NCBI GenBank assembly: GCA_019348445.1
Contig: JAHWJK010000120.1
Span: forward strand, 1-5,021
Source of the DNA: Actinomycetota bacterium
Lineage (GTDB): Bacteria; Actinomycetota; CADDZG01; WHSQ01
Direction: 5' to 3'
DNA length: 5,021 nucleotides
Shown: in pieces, positions 1 through 5,021 of the stretch
Numbering within the stretch: the stretch's first letter is position 1
Layout: each line of letters opens with the position of its first letter
The notes under the pieces: model-generated
The model's database searches: none
What the model was told of the DNA's origin: nothing
Seen by the model: the letters and a program-made list of their open reading frames with translations, nothing else
Position numbers and translations under genes: made by a program

Positions 1-1119
1 TTGTTCGGATACTTCGACGAGGCGGCTGAAGAGGTCGTCCAGAAACTGCACGAGATCAACGCGGTCGCCAATGCCGGTGACATAGCGCGCATGCGGGCCA
101 TCGTCCGCTGCGACCAGAAGCGGGTTTATCGACGCGACGACTCTTTCGATATGGCGCGGTGGCTGGCGCTCGAACTCGGCATCTCGTGCTGGAAGGCCGC
201 GCGGTGGCTGCGTGCCGGATACGCCCTCGACGAGTTACCTGTGATGGCCGCGGCTTACGAGCGCGGAGAACTCTCGACGGACAAGTTCGTCGAACTCGCT
301 CGCTTCGTCACGCGCGACAACGAGGAAGAACTGCTCGCCTGGGCAAAGCGGACCTCTCCCGCGGGCATCCGCGCCCGCGCCGACCAGGAACTTCGCGCAC
401 CGTCGCAAGAGACGCGTGACTCCGACCGGTGGAGGACGCTCGACTGGGAGTGGGACGAGAGCAAAACGAGGCTGTCGTTGTGGGGCTCGTTGCCCGCCGA
501 TCACGCGACCAGGTTCGTAAAGTCGGTGGAGCGGCTGGCGAGCAAGATGCCGACCAGTCCCGAGGATCCCGCAGACAACGTCGAGGCGCGCCGAGCGGAT
601 GCCCTGGTGGCGATGGCGTCGGCGTCGATCGCGGATGACCAGAACGCCGATCGCGCGACCGTCGTCGTTCACGCGGACGTCGACACGATCCTCGAGAGCG
701 ACCGCAACGGCGTGCTCCACGGCGGCCTGCCCCTTCCTCCAGAAGCCGCCGCCCTGGTCTCGTGTGACTCCCGGGTGCAAACGGTCCTTCATGACGACGA
801 CGGCGAGATCTTCCACGTCGGCTCGCCGTCCTACGTCGTCCCGAAGTGGCTGCGGCGCCAGGTCGAGCACCGGGACGGCTACCGCTGCCCCTTCCCGAAC
901 TGCGGCAGCAAAGCCTTCACAGACGTTCACCACATCGTCCCGTGGCCCAGAGGCCGGACCGAGCTATCGAATCTGATCCTGGTGTGTCGCTCCCATCACC
1001 GCTTGATCCATATCCACGGCTGGCACGTCAAGCTCGGAAAAGACGGCATGACCCAATGGTTCCGGCCCGACTGGACACCGTATTCTCCGCGCCCTGCCCC
1101 GGAACCGACTACGGCTTAA
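1..1119 (+). CDS. DUF222 / 13E12-type HNH endonuclease domain protein (5' end uncertain)
   Basis: The frame is open from the first base (a TTG) to a TAA at 1117-1119, giving 372 residues. The N-terminal two thirds are helical and look like DUF222, with a segment rich in W, A and R at about residues 53-70. The C-terminus holds an HNH nuclease module: C296 and C301, a DVHH motif (H310, H311), N324 in SNLILVC, C329, then H332/H333. The four Cys/His pairs fit a structural zinc site and the His-Asn-His set fits a metal-dependent nuclease centre; all expected residues are present. Such 13E12-family proteins are often multicopy in actinobacteria and their role (mobile-element or DNA-processing nuclease) is not firmly established. 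The TTG at base 1 may be the real start, because total length is close to the family's usual size, but an upstream start outside the window is equally possible. The HAD gene follows on the same strand after 70 bp. Confidence 0.85.
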   Translation: MFGYFDEAAEEVVQKLHEINAVANAGDIARMRAIVRCDQKRVYRRDDSFDMARWLALELGISCWKAARWLRAGYALDELPVMAAAYERGELSTDKFVELARFVTRDNEEELLAWAKRTSPAGIRARADQELRAPSQETRDSDRWRTLDWEWDESKTRLSLWGSLPADHATRFVKSVERLASKMPTSPEDPADNVEARRADALVAMASASIADDQNADRATVVVHADVDTILESDRNGVLHGGLPLPPEAAALVSCDSRVQTVLHDDDGEIFHVGSPSYVVPKWLRRQVEHRDGYRCPFPNCGSKAFTDVHHIVPWPRGRTELSNLILVCRSHHRLIHIHGWHVKLGKDGMTQWFRPDWTPYSPRPAPEPTTA

Positions 1120-1174
1120 CGGCCGGCCGAATAACTGGATACGCTCTTCCTTCACGATCCGATGCGCTGGTTTG

Positions 1175-1183
1175 AAAGGGGAG
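1175..1183 (+). promoter_or_regulatory. Shine-Dalgarno for the HAD hydrolase gene
   Basis: AAAGGGGAG sits 6 nt upstream of the ATG at 1190. It decides the start: the in-frame TTG at 1172 would place this strong ribosome-binding site inside the coding region and has no equally good site of its own. Confidence 0.75.
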
Positions 1184-1189
1184 TGGTGC

Positions 1190-1912
1190 ATGAAAAGAGT
1201 GGACGGCATCCGAGCAGTGACCTACGACTGCTGGGGAACGCTTCTGAAGGATCGTGATTGGAAGGGCGCTTACGAACACCGCGTGAGCGCCCTTGATCGT
1301 TTCCTGGGCATAGGCACCGACGAATGCCGCAAGCTGCTCGATGAGGCATGGGCGCACCACGACGAAGCGTGGAAGCAAGTGGAGACGTTCGGCCCGGGTC
1401 GCATGGCCGCGTACTGTCTCGAAGCGAAAGGGATCTTCGACGACGACAAGATCAACGAGCTGACGAAGGAATTCGAAGAGGCGAGCATCGAGCTGGGCGT
1501 GGATGCGGTTGACGGGGCGGCAGAGACGCTGGCTGCGCTACGAGAAGCCAACATCCGAACCGCGCTCGTCTGTGACACCGGATTCACGCCGGGCCGCGTC
1601 GTGCGCCAACTACTCGAAGACAACGGGCTCGCGCAGTACATCGAAGCCTTCTGTTTCTCCGACGAGGTCGGAGTCCCGAAACCCGGTTCCGAGATATTCG
1701 AGAAGGCGCTTGCCGAGTTGGGCGTTCGTCCACCGGAAGCCGTCCACATCGGCGACCTGCGCAGGACCGACATCGCGGGCGCTCGGAGCATGGGCATGCA
1801 CGCGATCCGGTTCCGCGGCGTGCACGACGACGAGAGCGACGCGCGCGAGGCGCGCATGATCATCGACTCGCACCAGGAGCTGCTGGACATCCTGGGATTG
1901 GCTACTTCTTAA
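1190..1912 (+). CDS. HAD-superfamily hydrolase
   Basis: A 240-residue protein with the complete HAD motif order. Motif I is TYDCWGTLL, with nucleophile D13; the D+2 position is Trp (W15), as in haloacid-dehalogenase-like and some phosphatase-like members, instead of the acid/base Asp of classical phosphatases. A helical C1-type cap spans about residues 20-105. Motif II is LVCDTGFTPGR (128-136), motif III is K164 in GVPKPG, and motif IV is GDLRRTD with D189 and D194 for Mg2+. It should be a soluble cytoplasmic hydrolase acting through an aspartyl intermediate; phosphatase activity is the default guess, and the substrate cannot be read from sequence. Cys128 stands where most relatives have Ser or Thr. 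The 3' end overlaps the oppositely oriented SDR gene by 11 bp. Start chosen by the Shine-Dalgarno at 1175-1183. Confidence 0.9.
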   Translation: MKRVDGIRAVTYDCWGTLLKDRDWKGAYEHRVSALDRFLGIGTDECRKLLDEAWAHHDEAWKQVETFGPGRMAAYCLEAKGIFDDDKINELTKEFEEASIELGVDAVDGAAETLAALREANIRTALVCDTGFTPGRVVRQLLEDNGLAQYIEAFCFSDEVGVPKPGSEIFEKALAELGVRPPEAVHIGDLRRTDIAGARSMGMHAIRFRGVHDDESDAREARMIIDSHQELLDILGLATS

Positions 1913-2762
1913 GGAAGGCCGGAAGGCCTCGTTTCATCACCGCACCGATGACTTTGTCGCGCACGCGATGGGGGATCCGCCCCTCGACGTAGGCTCGCCA
2001 ATGCGCGTCGATGCCCACGAGGTAACGCAAGCGCGGGCGTCGCGATGTCAATGCGTGCTCGACGGCGTCGGCGACCTTGCGGGCCGGGACGCCCGTGCGA
2101 TCCATGAACGCGTTGATCTCCTGCCCGGTTTCGATCAGGTCGCGATAGAGAGCTCGAGCTTCGGCCGGGAGCCGTTCGAATCGTTCCTCGGCCTTGTCCC
2201 AGATCGGCGTCGAGATGTTCCCCGGCTCGATAACCGCGACATGGATACCGAACGGCCGCAGTTCGTTGCGCATCGCATCCGTGATCGCTTCGACCGCCCA
2301 TTTCGACGCGGAGTAGGGACCGAGTAGTGGGATAGCGGGGGAACGTCCGGCGACGGAACCCATGTTGACGATGCGCCCCTGGCTGGCGCGCAGCGGTGGG
2401 AGGAACACTTGTGTCGTCGCGACCATCCCCACGACGTTGACGTCGAACTGCGCCCGCAGCTCGTCAGGCGTAACGAATTCGAGGGGGCCGTGCACGACGA
2501 TCCCGGCATTGTTGACGAGCGCGTCGAGGTGCGGACCGTTCTCCTTCTCGAAGGTTTCCCGCGCTGATTCGATGGATGCGCGATCCGTAACGTCGATGAA
2601 GAGGGGAGTGACGCGGTGATCCTCCTCCCGGAGCGACGCGGCGTCTTCTTCCTTCCGGACCCCCGCATAGACCTTCCAGCCGGCTCCGGCTAGGTGCAAG
2701 GCGCAGGCGCGTCCGATCCCGGTCGAGGCGCCGGTGATGATTACCGTCCGGGCGTGGCTCAA
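1902..2762 (-). CDS. Short-chain dehydrogenase/reductase (SDR, classical type)
   Basis: A 286-residue classical SDR with a Rossmann fold. Visible motifs are the cofactor loop TGASTGIG (10-17), AGVR after the second strand (33-36, the Arg hinting at NADP(H)), FIDVTD (55-60), NNAG (84-87), and the catalytic set N109, S136, Y150 and K154 (YSASK), followed by PG (180-181). The pattern resembles the retinol / 17-beta-hydroxysteroid dehydrogenase-like branch (FLPPLR, GRIVNMGS), but the substrate is unknown. There is no signal peptide, so a cytosolic NAD(P)-dependent oxidoreductase is expected. Last gene of the yjbQ-proS-SDR operon: its TTG start at 2762-2760 shares bases with the proS TGA (TTGA). 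A GTG at 2816 is also in frame, but would add 18 Arg/Gly-rich residues before the normal SDR N-terminus and overlap proS by 58 bp. The gene ends with TAG inside the tail of the convergent HAD gene. Confidence 0.9.
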   Translation of the reverse strand: MSHARTVIITGASTGIGRACALHLAGAGWKVYAGVRKEEDAASLREEDHRVTPLFIDVTDRASIESARETFEKENGPHLDALVNNAGIVVHGPLEFVTPDELRAQFDVNVVGMVATTQVFLPPLRASQGRIVNMGSVAGRSPAIPLLGPYSASKWAVEAITDAMRNELRPFGIHVAVIEPGNISTPIWDKAEERFERLPAEARALYRDLIETGQEINAFMDRTGVPARKVADAVEHALTSRRPRLRYLVGIDAHWRAYVEGRIPHRVRDKVIGAVMKRGLPAFLKK

Positions 2763-4192
2763 TACGCCTTCGCCCAGGTTGCCCTTTCGGTACCGGGGTT
2801 CCCGCACACGAGACACGGTCCGCCCGGATCCTCGCGTTCCAGCGGAAGGACGCGGATCGACGCGCTGGTCTCCGCGCTGACCTTCTCTTCACACTGAGCG
2901 TCGCCACACCACGGCGTGATCCAGAAGCCACCCTCCGCGGCGACTCCTTCTCGTACCTCGTCGAAGGTCGCGGCCTCGTGGGTATTCGCATCCCGGAACG
3001 CGGTCGCGTCGTCGCGCAGCGCCTTCTGCACCGCGTTGAGCACCGAGGCCATGTCCGCGATGGCGCTGTCGGTCGCGACCGTGCGCTTCTCGCCGGTCAC
3101 ACGATCGACCATCACGACGTGATCGGCTTCGACGTCGCGCGGGCCGAGCTCCATTCGGACGGGAACGCCTTTGAGCTCCCATTCCGCGAACTTGAAGCCG
3201 GGACGGTGTTGATCGCGATCGTCGACCTTCACCCTGACGCCGTTGCCGACGAGACCATCCTTGATCTTCGTCGCGACCTCGAGAACCCGCGTCCTCTCGT
3301 CGTCGGTCTTGTAGATGGGCACGATGACGGCTTGCGTCGGTGCTACCGCAGGCGGCAGCCGAAGCCCCTTGTCGTCGCCGTGGGCCATGACCGTTCCTCC
3401 AACCATGCGGGTCGACCAGCCCCACGATGTTCCCCACGCGTATTCCTGCTCTCCCTGATCCGTGAGGAACTTCACGTCGTAAGCCTTGGAGAAGTTCTGC
3501 CCCAGGAAGTGTGACGTGCCGCACTGCAGCGCGCGCTTGTCGCGCATCATCCCTTCGATCGGAAACGTCTCGTCGGCGCCGGGGAAACGTTGTGCTTCGG
3601 ACTTGCGTCCCGCCAACACCGGAACGCACAGGATGTCTTCCGCGACCTCGCGGTAGATCTCCAGCATCTGCAGCGCCTCTTCCCACGCCTCATCCCGTGT
3701 CGCGTGCGCGGTGTGGCCTTCTTGCCACAGGAACTCGCTCGTCCTCAGGAACAACCGCGTCCGCAGCTCGTAGCGCATGACGTTGCACCACTGGTTGTAG
3801 AGGAGAGGCAGATCGCGATAGCTCTGGATCCAGTTCGAGTACGCGCTCCAGATCGTCGCTTCGGAGGTCGGCCGGATCGCCAACGGCTCCTCGAGTTCCT
3901 TGCCGCCGCCCTGCGTCACGGTCCACACCTCGGCCGAGAAACCCTCGAGATGCTCCTCTTCTCGCGCGAGGACGCTATAGGGGATCAGCAGCGGAAACAT
4001 GAGGTTCTCGTGCCCGGTCGCTTTGAAGCGATCGTCGAGAGCGCGCTGCATGTTCTCCCACAGCGCGTAGCCGTACGGCTTGATCACTTGCGAGCCGCGA
4101 GCGGATCCGTGCTCGGCCATGCCCGCCTGTTTGACGACCTCCTGATACCAGCCGGGGAAGTCTTCGGATTGCTTCGGTAGTCCTTTGCTCAT
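2759..4192 (-). CDS. proS: Prolyl-tRNA synthetase, archaeal/eukaryal-like type with C-terminal zinc domain
   Basis: Charges tRNA-Pro with proline in the cytoplasm (EC 6.1.1.15). The 477-residue protein matches the Thermus-type ProRS in length and layout. It has a class II catalytic core with motif 1 around NLMFPLLIP (63-71), the proline/ATP-site RPTSE (107-111), motif 2 from MRYE (139-142) through FLRTSEFLWQEGHTAH (148-163), TSHFLG (226-231), and motif 3 around AHGDDKGLRLPP (270-281). An anticodon-binding domain follows at about 285-390 (VIVPIYK, DDRDQHRPGFKFAEWELKGVP). The C-terminal domain carries C429, C434, C460 and C463 for zinc and ends in AKAY, with the terminal Tyr typical of this class. 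It lacks the large INS editing insertion of the E. coli-type enzyme, so editing of Ala-tRNA-Pro, if any, must come from another protein. The ATG at 4192 follows GGAGAGAG and overlaps the yjbQ stop as ATGA. The frame is open further upstream, but that part does not resemble ProRS and lies in another frame of yjbQ. Confidence 0.97.
   Translation of the reverse strand: MSKGLPKQSEDFPGWYQEVVKQAGMAEHGSARGSQVIKPYGYALWENMQRALDDRFKATGHENLMFPLLIPYSVLAREEEHLEGFSAEVWTVTQGGGKELEEPLAIRPTSEATIWSAYSNWIQSYRDLPLLYNQWCNVMRYELRTRLFLRTSEFLWQEGHTAHATRDEAWEEALQMLEIYREVAEDILCVPVLAGRKSEAQRFPGADETFPIEGMMRDKRALQCGTSHFLGQNFSKAYDVKFLTDQGEQEYAWGTSWGWSTRMVGGTVMAHGDDKGLRLPPAVAPTQAVIVPIYKTDDERTRVLEVATKIKDGLVGNGVRVKVDDRDQHRPGFKFAEWELKGVPVRMELGPRDVEADHVVMVDRVTGEKRTVATDSAIADMASVLNAVQKALRDDATAFRDANTHEAATFDEVREGVAAEGGFWITPWCGDAQCEEKVSAETSASIRVLPLEREDPGGPCLVCGNPGTERATWAKAY
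2767..2771 (-). promoter_or_regulatory. Shine-Dalgarno for the SDR gene, inside the end of proS
   Basis: On the - strand GAAGG lies 4 nt before the TTG at 2762-2760. It supports the TTG start that overlaps the proS stop. It is moderate in strength with a short spacer, so coupling to proS translation probably helps initiation. Confidence 0.5.
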
Positions 4193-4584
4193 CTCTCTCC
4201 GATGATCTCGATGTCGAGGCTGCGCGAACCCGGCTGCGTGAGCTCGACGAGTAGCACACGCTGCCACATCCCCAGATGCAGCCGTCCATCCTCGATCGGG
4301 AGGACCACCGATGACGAACCGAGCAACGCGTGCGAGCGGTTCTCGTTGGTTGCCTTGAGACGTTCGAGTGCCTTCTTCAGGTCTTCGAGAAGCCCGCTTT
4401 CGCGTTCGTTCACCATGATGCTGCACACATCTCCCGGCGCGAAGACGATCGCGCGACCGTGGCGTACGTGTGACTCGGTTACGACGCGGCCGATCTCGTC
4501 GGTGACGTCGACGAAGTCCGGGACCGAGCGCGTGCGTGCTTCACATCGCGTCTCGTAAGCGGCCATCGGAGTCGCATGCTGCAT
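4189..4584 (-). CDS. YjbQ-like (UPF0047) protein, divergent
   Basis: A 131-residue protein with the UPF0047/YjbQ fold signature: VDVTDEI (25-31), a VNERESGLLEDL segment (58-69), and a C-terminal block SSSVVLPIEDGRLHLGMWQRVLLVEL (90-115 region) that matches the family signature except that the usual GTWQ or GRWQ is GMWQ. Family members have been called secondary thiamine-phosphate synthases because some complement thiE mutants; the physiological reaction is unclear. Two things are odd. The HTT motif that normally precedes the NE is GDV here (51-53). The loop of about 20 residues with further His/Asp between the helix and the LLGSS strand is nearly gone, leaving only ENRSH (81-85). The metal site may therefore be lost. 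First gene of the operon, overlapping proS by 4 bp. The ATG at 4584 has the best ribosome-binding site; ATG 4566 would also fit the family N-terminus, and ATG 4677 would add an unrelated extension. Confidence 0.8.
   Translation of the reverse strand: MQHATPMAAYETRCEARTRSVPDFVDVTDEIGRVVTESHVRHGRAIVFAPGDVCSIMVNERESGLLEDLKKALERLKATNENRSHALLGSSSVVLPIEDGRLHLGMWQRVLLVELTQPGSRSLDIEIIGER
4193..4200 (-). promoter_or_regulatory. Shine-Dalgarno deciding the proS start
   Basis: The purine block GGAGAGAG lies directly before the ATG at 4192-4190, with its GGAG core 4 nt away. It selects this ATG over the long upstream open frame, which reaches 4426 but runs antiparallel-free through yjbQ in another frame and has no ProRS similarity. 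Confidence 0.65.
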
Positions 4585-4593
4585 CGTCCGTGA

Positions 4594-4597
4594 CTCC
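4594..4597 (-). promoter_or_regulatory. Shine-Dalgarno deciding the yjbQ-like start
   Basis: On the - strand GGAG lies 9 nt before the ATG at 4584-4582. The alternative in-frame ATGs at 4677, 4647 and 4566 have no comparable purine block at a normal distance. Confidence 0.5.
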
Positions 4598-4635
4598 GCG
4601 GCAAACGCGTCATCAACAGTTGGGTGCGCATCACC

Positions 4636-4653
4636 TGTGGATTTCATGTGGAT
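4636..4653. repeat. Two TGTGGAT direct repeats one helical turn apart
   Basis: TGTGGAT occurs at 4636-4642 and 4647-4653, start to start 11 bp. Read on the - strand these are AAATCCACA and ACATCCACA, each 7 of 9 to the DnaA box TTATCCACA. They lie just upstream of the yjbQ-proS operon and could be a regulator site; chance is also possible because neither is a full DnaA box. Confidence 0.3.
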
Positions 4654-4698
4654 GTCCAAGATTAATTCGCGGTCCATTCAACTTTTCGATTCCTGCCG

Positions 4699-4728
4699 TT
4701 GACACCCTCGCACGCGCGCAAATATGTT
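4699..4728 (+). promoter_or_regulatory. Sigma70/sigmaA-type promoter for the structured RNA
   Basis: A perfect -35 box TTGACA at 4699-4704 is followed by an 18-bp spacer and TATGTT at 4723-4728 (4 of 6 to TATAAT). A start 6-8 nt downstream falls at 4734-4736, exactly where the 5' arm of the closing helix of the RNA begins (GG at 4734). The agreement between promoter and RNA fold is the main support. It is divergent from the yjbQ-proS operon. Confidence 0.65.
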
Positions 4729-4733
4729 CCGTT

Positions 4734-4921
4734 GGTCCCAAGCAGCCGGACCAGAGTGCCCGCCGCACCGAGCCTCTCCGGAGGACCGGAACGGTCGGAA
4801 CCGCTGGCCCGCAGCGTCGTTTCGCTCAGCCGAGGCGGCGCTGGGGGAAGGCTCCGAGAGATCGGTGCCTCGCAGGTTTCGATCCGCAACGCGGTGCACC
4901 TCGGCGAGGTTGCTTGGGACC
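4734..4921 (+). other. 188-nt closed core of the RNA (closing helix, bubble, terminal stem)
   Basis: The outer arms GGTCCCAAGCA (4734-4744) and TGCTTGGGACC (4911-4921) are exact reverse complements and define a closed domain. A competing local hairpin ACCTC-GGC-GAGGT (4898-4910) sits on the 3' side of the bubble and shares bases 4908-4910 with the inner end of the closing helix. A small hairpin on the 3' bubble strand is also a feature of known 6S RNAs. Confidence 0.6.
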
Positions 4922-4932
4922 TTGGATTGAGA

Positions 4933-4949
4933 GGCCCGAGTGGCCCGAG
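4933..4949 (+). repeat. Tandem GGCCCGAG repeats, possible antiterminator arms
   Basis: GGCCCGAG is present at 4933-4940 and 4942-4949, one base apart. Each contains CCCGAG, which is complementary to CTCGGG at 5005-5010 in the 3' arm of the terminator. With a G-U at 4934:5011, the first copy can form 8 pairs with 5005-5012. The first copy also forms a GGCC/GGCC hairpin with the second. Confidence 0.45.
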
Positions 4950-4985
4950 GACAACGCTCCAATAACCGGCCTCACGGTTCGGCTA

Positions 4986-5021
4986 CCGAGCGGCCCCCCG
5001 GGCGCTCGGGTCTCTTGTTTT
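4986..5021 (+). terminator. Rho-independent terminator of the structured RNA
   Basis: CCGAGCG (4986-4992) pairs with CGCTCGG (5003-5009). After a bulged G, CCC (4994-4996) pairs with GGG (5000-5002) across a CCC loop. It is followed by a T-rich tail, TCTCTTGTTTT (5011-5021), running to the window edge, where the T tract may continue. On the + strand this ends the transcript begun at about 4734. Confidence 0.75.

Larger units (their letters stand above)
4734..5021 (+). ncRNA. Structured non-coding RNA, about 288 nt (6S/Ms1-like architecture or long leader RNA)
   Basis: No reading frame here resembles a protein, but the + strand folds extensively. 4734-4747 pairs with 4908-4921 (14 bp, 13 Watson-Crick plus one G-U; the outer 11 bp are perfect). 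Inside, 4765-4771 pairs with 4862-4868, 4775-4778 with 4858-4861, and 4779-4783 with 4852-4856, making a 16-bp interrupted stem. That stem is topped by a GACCG/CGGTC hairpin (4784-4796) and a CAGCG/CGCTG helix (4812-4816 with 4839-4843). Between the two stems lies a large asymmetric bubble (4748-4764 opposite 4869-4907). Downstream arms are TTGGA/TCCAA (4922-4926 with 4958-4962) and AACCG/CGGTT (4964-4968 with 4975-4979). A promoter precedes it and an intrinsic terminator ends it. Closing stem, central bubble and terminal stem over 188 nt resemble 6S RNA; the total length is near that of mycobacterial Ms1. No conserved family sequence was recognised, so family assignment is inference only. Confidence 0.6.

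Noticed and set aside
235..933. Long antisense open frame opposite the HNH gene
   Set aside because: A shadow produced by GC-rich codon bias of the real gene; no start signal or family resemblance.
1120..1129. Palindrome CGGCCGGCCG after the HNH gene as a terminator
   Set aside because: It is fully self-complementary with no loop and has no T tract, so it does not make an intrinsic terminator.
2763..2816. SDR starting at the GTG at 2816
   Set aside because: It would add 18 unusual residues before the standard SDR first strand and a 58-bp overlap with proS; the TTG at 2762 gives a canonical N-terminus and a 4-bp overlap.
4193..4426. N-terminal extension of ProRS to 4426
   Set aside because: The extension is Arg/Ala-rich low-complexity sequence in a different frame of the yjbQ-like gene and matches no ProRS domain; the ATG at 4192 gives the family's usual length.
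4189..4677. Longer YjbQ-like protein starting at 4677
   Set aside because: The extra 31 residues do not match the family N-terminus, and the ATG has no close Shine-Dalgarno; the ATG at 4584 has GGAG at 9 nt.
4869..4910. tRNA- or tmRNA-like T-arm (TTTCGATCC at 4878-4886)
   Set aside because: There is no acceptor stem, anticodon arm or CCA end at the proper distances, and the stem flanking the T-loop-like sequence does not form.
4678..4965. Open reading frames across the right-hand intergenic region (about 68-94 residues on both strands)
   Set aside because: They are rich in Arg, Ser, Pro and Gly, lack ribosome-binding sites and family resemblance, and lie across strong RNA stems; open frames of this size are expected by chance in GC-rich DNA.
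4734..5021. RNase P RNA, SRP RNA, or a T-box leader
   Set aside because: The conserved P4 elements of RNase P (GAGGAAAGTC, ACAGAAA), the SRP loop (GGAAGGAAGCAGC type) and the T-box motif (GGGTGGTACCGCG type) are not present on either strand; GGTGCACCGCG on the - strand lacks the required UGG.

Overview
This window looks like a piece of a high-GC bacterial chromosome, most likely an actinobacterium or a related, possibly uncultured lineage. The grounds are GC-rich third codon positions throughout, a DUF222/13E12-type HNH protein (a family especially expanded in Actinomycetota), and a prolyl-tRNA synthetase of the short archaeal/eukaryal-like type with a C-terminal zinc domain. Chloroflexota or another high-GC phylum cannot be excluded from sequence alone.

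Left part (1-1912, + strand): a DUF222-HNH endonuclease-like gene whose 5' end lies at or beyond the window edge, followed after 70 bp by a HAD-superfamily hydrolase with its own Shine-Dalgarno. The HAD gene meets the next operon tail to tail; their 3' ends overlap by 11 bp with no room for a terminator.

Middle part (4584-1902, - strand): a tight three-gene operon, yjbQ-like (UPF0047) > proS > short-chain dehydrogenase. Both junctions are 4-bp stop/start overlaps (ATGA, then TTGA), so translation is probably coupled. ProS is the housekeeping member: a 477-residue ProRS with the four zinc cysteines and the terminal Tyr of the Thermus-like class. The YjbQ-like protein lacks the usual His-Thr-Thr motif and the His-rich loop of its family and may not be a conventional enzyme. 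The SDR has intact catalytic residues but an unknown substrate.

Right part (4585-5021): no protein-coding gene is convincing. A perfect TTGACA box with a plausible -10 element fires on the + strand, divergently from the yjbQ-proS operon. The predicted start falls on the first bases of a 14-bp helix that closes a 188-nt fold (4734-4921), inside which a second 16-bp stem and a hairpin are present. About 100 nt further on, an intrinsic terminator (hairpin plus T-rich tail) ends the window. This is an unannotated structured RNA: either a free-standing small RNA with 6S/Ms1-like architecture, or a long cis-acting leader with an attenuator for a gene beyond the window. It is the most interesting element here.
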